Part shown: in pieces, positions 33,597 to 41,816 of the stretch | Layout: each line of letters starts with the position of its first letter | How positions within the stretch are numbered: the first letter of the stretch is position 1 | Source: Auricularia sp. M13 | Taxonomy: Eukaryota; Basidiomycota; Agaricomycetes; Auriculariales; Auriculariaceae | Direction of reading: 5' to 3' | DNA length: 64,000 nt | NCBI GenBank assembly: GCA_037042915.1 | Contig: CM073195.1 | Coordinates: 2,480,001 to 2,544,000, forward strand | The notes under the pieces: model-generated | What the model was told of the DNA's origin: nothing | What the model saw: the letters and a program-made list of their open reading frames with translations, nothing else | The model's database searches: none | Program-made: the position numbers and the translations under genes

Positions 33597-34452
33597 TGTC
33601 ACGGCAGAGCGCTCGTCACTCGCCGAGACCGACGCCCAAGAGAGGAGAGAGGGACGAGGAAGAACGGACAAGCGGTACAATTGACCAGACCAAACCTGGG
33701 GTACACGCATCTACACCCTACAACCTATATACCCTTCCCCAGGGTCCGATGATCCGGTCCAGGGTGATCCCGGAGCTAAAGGGTCCATCCACCATCATCT
33801 CCCATGATGCCAACACCCTACCACACCTCCAATCGAACCTGGTCCGAGACAGGACAAAGGTGCCGAGGTATGCTATCCACATACACACCCACCGAGGGCA
33901 CGAACCGGGGAGGAGGGCACCTCCCGAGTGCACGGGGAGAGCGCCGAGCTGCTGAGGCCACGGGCCGAGGGTCCGAGGATGTAGCCGAGCTTGTACCAGG
34001 CGATGACAACCGGCCTACTATCCCTCCGAGGGGTGTCGCACCAGCGAGGAGTCCAACAGAGGCGTTCCAGACCCTCCGAGGTCGTTCAGGGTGGCCCACC
34101 GAGTTCGCCCGAGGCCAGAAGGGGATCCTAGAGTCCATCCCGAGCACCACAACACCCATACCCGACGCATACAGCGAGGGGAGAGCTGCCGAACCCTGGT
34201 CCGAGGATAAGAAGCCTCCACCGAGCCGAATTGGGGTATGCGCCGAGGTCGTCTCACCCCCTAGACAGGTAGAGAGCGGCGCATCGATCATATCCCGAGT
34301 TGAGCAGCCCGAGGCGTATAACCCTGGCCGAGTCTCCGTTCGAGGATAAACAGTGCGCCGACTGTATGCAGCAGCGACCGAGCGCTCGGCGAAGCGGCGT
34401 AAAACCCGCGGACGAGCGGACAGAGCTTGCGACGGCCGTGATGACCGCAACA
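33597..34452 (+). repeat. array LTR 5, right end (856 bp)
   Basis: Ends CCGCAACA at 34452, followed by the GCCAC duplication and LINE sequence in place of the TAACCCCC junction. Private changes include TTCCCCAGG near 33735 and GAGGATAAAC near 34344. Confidence 0.92.
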
Positions 34453-34457
34453 GCCAC

Positions 34458-37400
34458 CATAGAATGGACTTGGCGGAATGCCGCCTGAACAGCGATGTCA
34501 AGACTGGACAGGATCTACATCACAAGCACACTTGGGTCATTGGCAAAAAACTGGACGATGCAGATCTCAGGCATCACGACGAACGATCATAGCCGGGTAT
34601 CAGTCCAAATAGCACACCTAGATGCCCCAGAAATAGGAGAAGGACGATGGTCGATGCAAACATCCCTCATAAGAGATAGGAAACTAATTGCCCTAGTAAA
34701 CGATCTGGGGAGAGAAGCACTCCGGTCGATGCAAGAAGCCTCCACACATAACAGATCGCCATCGCGGAACCCACAGACGATTTGGCAAGAACTCAAGAAG
34801 CAAATCACGACCGCAGCCAAGTCCAGAGCGAAGGAAACGACCTGTGCGCGCCTGACAAGGTTGAGAAAGATGGAGACAGACAGAGCGGGCATCCTTGCAC
34901 AGCTGGCAGTATCAGAAGATGTGGCACAACAGTCCTCCCTGAACAGAACACTCCGCAAAGCGGAGACAGCAATAGAAAGAATCCGAGTAAGAACTTCAAT
35001 GACCGATTCGCAAGAAGGTCGGCAAGCAACTGGGCAGACACCGAGACGATGAGCAAATCCTGGTTCCGCTGGCACAAAGACCCAGCACCCCGTGACACAA
35101 TTGCCGCCTTCCGCAGACCAGGGACGGATGGCCAGGATTTCACAACGAACTCGAAACAAGTGGCGAAACTAGCCAGAGACTACCATGAGAGCATCCAAGA
35201 GCTAGACCTAGATGGCGACGACGCGGAGAGGAAAAGAAGCAACCAATGAGGCCCTACGCCACATACTCCGCCCGGCAGTGCCCGAGGTTATCGAGGAACT
35301 AGCACGGAGAATATCACAACAAGACGTCAAGGAGTCCCTCAGGACCGGGAAGAACGACTCCGCCCCAGGACTAGATGGACTGACTTATGAGCTGTGGAAG
35401 GAGCTCAAAAAGCACCACACCATAGCGCAAAAAAGAAACCTACCGGCCTTTGACGTCATCGGGGCGCTGCTCCTGGTATACAAGGATATTGAGGAGTTTG
35501 GCGTAGACGGCGGAACGAACTTCACAGAAGGATGGCTGAGCCCCCTCTATAAGAAAGGTGAACGCAGCGAAATCACGAATTATAGGCCGATCACCCTACT
35601 AAACACAGATTACAAAATATATACTAAAGCCCTGGCGCTGAAGCTAGCGAGAGCAGCACCTGGAATCATCCACGGATCTCAAGCGGGTTTTGTCAGAGGG
35701 CGTAGTATAACGGACCGAGCAAAGCTCACTACCCTGATAATAGACTACGCCGAGGCAACCTCGTTGGATGGGGCCATAGTAGCGTTAGACCAAGAAAAGG
35801 TTTATGACAGGATCTGACATGACTATTTACTGACGATCCTACGAGGGTATAAATTCCCCGAACGACTAGTAAAAGTGATAGGCTCACTGTACGCGAATGC
35901 GAAAACGGCGGTCATTGTCAACGGCTGCATCAGTGAGAAATACAGAGTGACGAGGGGAGTGAGACAGGGAGATCCTCTCTCTTGCCTACTTTTTAACCTT
36001 GCAATCGAGCCACTGTCAGCCATGCTGTGTACGTCCGATCTGCAAGGAATCAACATTTGCGGCCTAACAGAAAAGCTGATCGCTTCCCTATACACGGACA
36101 ACACCACGGTGTTCCTCTCGGCGAATGACTCTTACACATCACTCTGCCGGATCCTGCAAACCTGGTGCTTAGCATCTGGCGCAAAGTTCAACATAACGAA
36201 AACCGAAATAATCCCAATTGGATCACCAAACTACAGGGCCAATATGATCCAGTCACGCAGGCTGAACGGAGATGACGATCCATTCCCCGACCAGGTGCGC
36301 ATAGCGAGGGACGGAGAACCCACCAGGATACTCGGAGCATGGCCAGGGAACGGTGTAGGTGTGGTGAACGCCTGGACAAGCATGTTAGATAAACTGGAGA
36401 ACACACTCTCACGATGGGAACGCACAAAACCCTCCCTGAGCGGACGTGCCATTGTCTCCCGGGTGATAATCGGGGGACATACACAATTCCTGACAGCAGC
36501 ACAGGGTATGCCACAAAGCGTGGAACATCGCCTCGACAAGGTGCCACTGAACTTCTTCTGGGGCAGCACCAAACGGCACCCCGTGAATATGGCAACGCTA
36601 CGACTCCCCAGACAGCATGGAGATATGAACCTGTTCCACGCGGAGGAGAGAAACGAGGCACAATACCTGTCTTGGGTGAGCGCGTACATGGCACCAGCAC
36701 ACGCCCAACCACCCTGGGCAATCGTGGCAGAAAGGATATTTGAATCAGCCATCATCGCGGAGCAACGCGAGAGAGTACCGGTGGAACAGAGGCTAAACCC
36801 CTTCTACCAAGACTGGCGGCCGAATATGCTCAAGATACCATTTATACTCAGGCAGATGCTGAAGACAGCCCGCAAGTACGGCGTGGTGGCAGACGCCCCC
36901 ATACTGCCGCTGACAGTCCGAGAGGGTATCCTGGTATGGTCTCACCCAGCACTACTCAACGGCAACACACTACACCGCAAGAGAGGGCCACTGAGATGCC
37001 TCAGGACGAAACACGCGGTGGTCACGGTTGAGGATTTGAGATCGCGGAAATGGACTGCGCGGACCACATGCACCGACAAAACTGCCGATGCGAAAACTGC
37101 GTGGCTGACAGAACCGAGGGATGCAGAAACCCGGCAAAGTGCCAAGAACTGGCTAACAACGTCTTGAGCACGATCACCGCGAAATGGAATACGGCAATAT
37201 CGGACTCAACCCTGGGATGGGACGAGTGGCTACGCCTGCTCCCATCACGTGAGCAGGTCATTGACACTGGCAAACCAATAGCATTCAACCCGTCCCCCCC
37301 GGTGGGATCTCGCCCAGAAGATGTAATGAGAGTCTTCACGGACACCATAGCTATCCGACAACGCGACGTTGGCGCTCTACTACATGCTGAAGCAGGCACA

Positions 37401-37478
37401 CAAAATGCGTCCCCACTGAACAGAGTGCGGGTAGATGTTGTCATATGCGCTGCGATGATCGACGTAAACACAGACAAG
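34458..37478 (+). pseudogene. LINE ORF2: endonuclease C-terminus and reverse transcriptase
   Basis: After the array the endonuclease resumes (IEWTWRNAA, TGA 34486, then SRLDRIYIT and NDHSRVSVQIA with the terminal Asp-His). A helical linker follows, then RT motifs: GLDGLTYELWK (35370s), YKKGERSEITNYRPITLLN, GFVRGRS, LDQEKVYDRI with TGA at 35815, RGVRQGDPLS (35960s), and motif C at 36091-36102 reading YTDN where active enzymes have YADD. The thumb-like region HTQFLTAAQGMP and LNFFWGS follow. The second catalytic Asp is lost, so the enzyme is dead. Several frame changes occur near 35040 and 35210. Confidence 0.88.
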
Positions 37479-38970
37479 TAGGGTTTTGCACGGGTATACC
37501 CTTGGGTATGTGTCACGGCAGAGCGCTCGTCACTCGCCGAGACCGACGCCCAAAGGAGGAGAGAGGGACGAGGAAGAACGGACAAGCGGTACAATTGACC
37601 AGACCAAACCTAGGGTACACGCATCTACACCCCACAACCTATATACCCCTCCCCCAAGGGCCGCTGATCCGGCCCAGGGTGATCCTGGAGCTAATGGACA
37701 CACCTCTCATCACCTTCCATGACACCGACTCCCCGCCAAACCTCCGGTCGAGCACGATCTGAGGCGGGGCTAAGGTGCCAAGATATACCATACACACCGA
37801 GGACACGGACCGAGGAGGGGGGGCGTCACACGGGCGCATAGGGATGGTGCCGAGCTACTGAGAGCCAAAGCCGAGAGTCCGAGGGTGTAGCCAAGCTTGT
37901 ACCAGGCCAGAGTAGCCTCAATACTATCCGTCCGAGATGTAGCGCGCCAGTGGGAAGTCCAATAGAGGCGTTCCCGAGCCCCCGGGGCTGCACAGGGTGA
38001 CCAGCCGAGCCCGTCCGAGGTCCGAAGAGGGTCCTAGAGTCTGGCCCGAGCGTTACAGCGCCCGTACCCGACGCATACAGCGAGGTGAGAGCAGCCGAAC
38101 CATGGTCCGAGGGTGGGAGACCTCCACCGAGCCGAATTGATGTATGCGCCGAGGTCGTCTCACCCCATAGACCGATAGAGAGCGGCACGTAGATCATATC
38201 CCGAGCCGTTCAGCCCGAGGTCGACAACCCTGGCCGAGTCTCAGTCCGAGGATAAACGGTATGCCGACTGTATGCAGCAGCGACCGAACACTCGGCGAAG
38301 CGGCGTAAAACCCCCGGACGAACGGACAGAGCTTGCGGAGACCGCGAAGACCGCAACAGTATGCAGTGGTAACCCGGACCCTTACCCGCAAGGGTCATAC
38401 CCGTCATACCTCTGGGTAGAAGGCGGGTACGGGTTCTAATGTGGGTTGCACGGGTCACCCGAGGGTCTGACCCGTTGGGGGTACCAAAGTTGCTCAAGTA
38501 GATTTCTATGAATATACATTAATCATCGATCACAATTGTGTCAGATACTCTATCCCAGCCCTCCTCAAAAGCCTCTTCCTCCCCCCTCACCTCTGGCAGA
38601 ACTACCACTTTCATGATGTCCTCGTCTTTGACGAACCCACCGGTATTTACGTGTTTGCGTCGGCAAACACCAGCTTATGTAATCGGGCCAGAATGCCAGA
38701 AAGGAAGACAAGACAGTATTAAGACAGGGTCAGGCTGGTAACAGAAAGGGAAAAGGAGTAATGGAAAGGGGAAAAGGGGTCCGGACCCTGACATCGGTGT
38801 AGAGAGCAGCCGGAATGTGAATTGAGTTTGCTACTGATGAGTCATCGGGTGTACCAACCCGAAACCCGAGGGTAAGCGGGTCAAGGGTCCTAAAATGGTA
38901 ACCCGTACCCGTACCCTCGAGGGTACGGGTATCAACCCGCCAAGGGTACATATACCCTTGCAAAACCCTA
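37479..38970. mobile_element. hAT-type MITE containing a solo LTR
   Basis: The ends are perfect inverted repeats TAGGGTTTTGCA...TGCAAAACCCTA, flanked by CAGACAAG (37471-37478) and CAGACGAG (38971-38978), an 8-bp duplication with one difference. TAGGG ends and 8-bp duplications are hAT hallmarks. About 640 bp remain without the LTR; they consist largely of (A)CCCGTACCC/GGGTACGGGT-like motifs in both orientations. Total inserted length is 1500 nt, which keeps the LINE frame. Confidence 0.82.
37511..38358 (+). mobile_element. solo LTR of family B, 5-bp TSD GTATG
   Basis: TGTCACGG...CCGCAACA, 848 bp, flanked by GTATG at 37506-37510 and 38359-38363. Nearly identical to the array LTRs for the first ~200 bp (box and TATATACCC included) and more diverged afterwards, so it is an older relative. 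It shows the GAGCCGAATTG state. Confidence 0.9.
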
Positions 38971-40650
38971 CAGACGAGGCAAGGAGCAGCTTCTCAGCCC
39001 ATTTCCCACAAGGGGAATACGACGACCTATTCCACAGCTGCGCAGGCAAGATACAATCCTATGTCAGCGCGACAGCCATCGCAATATGCGCAGTCACAGC
39101 GATCGTAGACCAAACACAGCCGCTGCACATCACGCTGCCGTGCAAACTAGTCACGGATGCACTCACCCGGTCACACCATGATCATGAGCGCACTGGCTGG
39201 CAAAACCTGCGCGAGGATGGAATGTGCATGAGAGCAGCGGCAGCTGCTCTCCACAAACAAGAGGTGGCAACAACCTTCACACATGTACCAAAAAAGCAAG
39301 TCCCAGCCCACACCGAGGTTAAGGATAACATGCAGCGGGCAGCAACAGCAGTACTCTGCCCCCCCCCCCCCCCCCTATAACATAGACAGCACGACACTGG
39401 AGGCCTTCGACCTTCCCGGCCTGAGCATACTAGGCCTGAGCCAACAATCCGCACACCAGGCCATCAAAGAGGCAAAGCTGGCCCGACACAGCATGCGTAA
39501 GGCGACCAAGTCAATCCTAGAACGTGTTAAGACCGACATAACTCGAGCCTGTGGTACAGCCCCCACAGACAAGCAAATCTGGACAGGGATACAGAGCAAG
39601 GACCTGTTGACAGGCACGAGAGTATTCCTCTGGAAAGGACTGCATGATGCGCACAAAGTCGGAGACTACTTCAAAAAGATGCCAGAACCTTGGAAATCGC
39701 ACGTGCTATGTCCCACCTGTCACGTGACAGAATCGATGAATCACATACTACTTGAGTGCCTGGACTTGGGCCAGGAGACCATATGGTGTTTGGTAGCGGC
39801 TTTCATAGGAAAAAAACAGATAACGATCGGACCATCACTAGGCGCGATATGGGGCTGCGCGAGCGTACACCCAGAAGGAACATGGCACCAGCGCACGAGC
39901 AGCCTGGCCTGAGCCTTCAAAATCGTAGTGGCAGAATCGGTGTTCCTTATTTGGAAACTCTGATGCCACCGACACATAGAACATGGGGAAGACCCTGACT
40001 GGAGATGGACGACGGACCAAGTCCAAGCCAGGTGGAAGAGAATGCTGAAAACCTGCGTACTCTTGGACCTGAGATTGACAGACCGGCAAAGGTTCGGCAA
40101 AAATGCGCTTGATGCTGGTCTTCGCTGGATGACCTGGCGCAACAACACTGAACACAGGCCGTACCTGAAAAGTAATATCCAAAAAGAACCCGGGGTTTTA
40201 GTGGGTATGGGAGAGCAAGTTGCGAGTAGGGATTTGCAAGGGTTGGGTAACCCTTCGTGGGTCGCTGACCCAATTCTTGTGGGTAAGGGTAAGGGTCAGA
40301 GATTTGTGACCCATGACCCTTCAACCCATGGGCCTGTGAACCTTTTGATCCATCAGCACACTATAATCCACCTGGAAGAACTGGATTTCATATATCTGGA
40401 GGCAAGGGGTATGCTTACAGGAGTGTACAATTAAGGATATGTGTCATGGACACATGGCAGAACAAGATGACAGTCACTGGGAGTCCAGTTCATATGATTA
40501 CCCACCGTGGGTCACACCCAGGGGTGACCCTTGGGTGACCCATGGGTAGTAGTATCATGGGTCAGACCCAAAAGGGTAAGGGTAAGGGTCAGCTCGAATT
40601 TACCCATGGGTGACCCTTGCAAAACCCTGGTTGCGAGCAGTGTCGGTTAG
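38971..40650 (+). pseudogene. LINE ORF2 C-terminus: RNase-H-like, zf-RVT, terminal domain
   Basis: DEARSSFSAHFPQGEYDDLF and AICAVTAIVDQTQP fit the region around an RNase-H-like fold. A polyC run (39359-39375) shifts the frame. ERVKTDITRACG, LRVFLWKGLHDAH-like and LCPTCHVTESMNHILLEC (about 39708-39760) match the zinc-binding domain that follows RT in plant and fungal LINEs. Next come AFKIVVAESVFLIWKL and RFGKNALDAGLRWMTW, the usual C-terminal segment, with TGA at 39910 and 39961 where Arg codons are expected. The last codons (GEQVASSVG, stop 40648-40650) are split by the hAT MITE. Confidence 0.75.
40227..40629. mobile_element. hAT-type MITE, 403 bp, perfect 8-bp TSD
   Basis: Ends TAGGGATTTGCAAGGGT and ACCCTTGCAAAACCCTG are inverted repeats. 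GTTGCGAG is duplicated at 40219-40226 and 40630-40637. Inside are many GACCCATGGGT/GGGTAAGGGT motifs. Same family as the 37479 element by its ends. It sits in the last codons of the LINE. Confidence 0.85.
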
Positions 40651-41816
40651 ACGCCCAACTCTGAGCCCCACACTGCCCCAAGAAGGCGTGCTAAGCGTGA
40701 TTTCCCCGGGAGGAGACGTCAGTGTGTATGTTCGGGCAACATGAAGTTGCACCCCCCAGCTCTGATGACATAGTCGACAGATAGGCTCGTGACTGGACCA
40801 CCATGTGGCCTCAGTGCGAGACGACACTCCACAAAAAAAAACAAAAAAACTGCGGATTCTGCGGAACCACCAGATCAGATTGTCGGAGCTATGGCTGAGA
40901 GTTCCGAGCCTGCTTCTGAGCCAGGAAACCATCGCCAGACAAGACAAAGCAGCCCCAGCAGTCTGCAGAGCCTGAAACCGACGATATGACACATGCCGGA
41001 AGCTTTTCGGAAGCAAATGGGGGAGGGAGGTTCGAGGGCTTATTCGGATTTTCGGCCCTGTGTCTTTTTTTTGCGGATCCCTTGGGAACTGAACAGCAAG
41101 AAGCAAGGGGTGTCCATCGGCAAAATCCGATAGCACGAGGACGAGGGAGGGAGGGGTCCAATGAGGACCTTATTTCGTTTTTTGAAAAATGAGTATTTGC
41201 CTCCGAATCCATCCCAAAGCTGCAGAGAAGGTCCTGGGACTTATATATGACCACCTGAAATTGAGGTGGGAACCTTGTTTGAACCCTAACATGCAGCATA
41301 CAATTCACAAGTTGCTCATTTAGAGACCATCCGCTCCTTGAGGACAGGTTGGGTCTGATTCAGGAATAACTTTAGAACTTATGTGTCTGGATGCTGAGGT
41401 TTTGAGCTGATGACTTAGATACTAGGGAGCATGACAAAAAGCCCTGGGATTATCTCAATGATCCCGGAGTTAGCGGTTCGAGATATCCGGAGGCAAATGC
41501 GTGGGAAGATATTACCGGATTAGGCAGGAGGGAGGGAGGGGTCCGCTGGAGAGCTTATTTCGTTTTTTGGACCCTGTGTAACTTTTTTTTTCTTGGACAC
41601 CCCTTGGCAAGAAGGCTAAACGGGTTCTGAATGGTCGGATGCAAATGTACTGTAGAAACGTTTAGATCTAGAAACGTCGTTCTAAACGGCGACGGGAAGT
41701 CACCCAATAACGCGATCGTGCACTGGGTCTGCTGGGGAGGAGTTTGGCTCTGAGTACGCGCCAAGACCTGGGCGCCGCGAATTGGGACTCCGCTTCCGCG
41801 ATCCTTGTACCAGACC
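40651..41816. other. no gene seen; dispersed repeat copies
   Basis: Three partial copies of one repeat (GGGAGGGAGG...GTCC...CTTATTTCG...TTTTTT) lie near 41025-41070, 41147-41190 and 41520-41590. The last resembles the sequence around the MITE insertion at 13260-13384/13937. No coding region supported. Confidence 0.55.

Larger units (their letters stand above)
19742..34452 (+). mobile_element. tandem LTR array: 5 LTRs, 4 internal regions, one TSD
   Basis: LTR-internal-LTR-internal-LTR-internal-LTR-internal-LTR, with unit period 3462-3466 bp. The whole block is flanked by a single GCCAC (19737-19741 and 34453-34457), and the flanks are contiguous LINE endonuclease. Each internal region begins TAACCCCC(C)(C)TTCAAG and ends GGTTTGGTCTTA. 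Each encodes a zinc-cluster gene but no gag, protease, RT, RNase H or integrase. Scattered substitutions and homopolymer indels differ between units, which argues against simple assembly duplication. It probably arose by unequal exchange between LTRs or by multimeric cDNA insertion. Confidence 0.9.
16040..40650 (+). mobile_element. decayed LINE split by four nested insertions
   Basis: In order: ORF1 (16085-17743), endonuclease start (about 19140-19741), endonuclease end plus RT (34458-37478), and RNase-H-like, zf-RVT and C-terminal parts (38971-40650). Removing the solo LTR at 16876 (726 nt with TSD), the hAT composite at 37479 (1500 nt) and the hAT MITE at 40227 (411 nt) restores the same reading frame each time, since all are multiples of three. 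Removing the LTR array joins the two halves of the endonuclease. Six TGA codons (16304, 16391, 34486, 35815, 39910, 39961), polyC/polyA frameshifts and the RT motif change show it is inactive. The 5' end is unclear. Confidence 0.85.

Noticed and set aside
19742-34452. Plain satellite or gene-cluster interpretation of the 3.46-kb tandem repeat
   Set aside because: TG...CA borders, a 5-bp duplication at the outer ends only, LTR-type TATA region and an independent solo copy with its own duplication identify it as an LTR element array.
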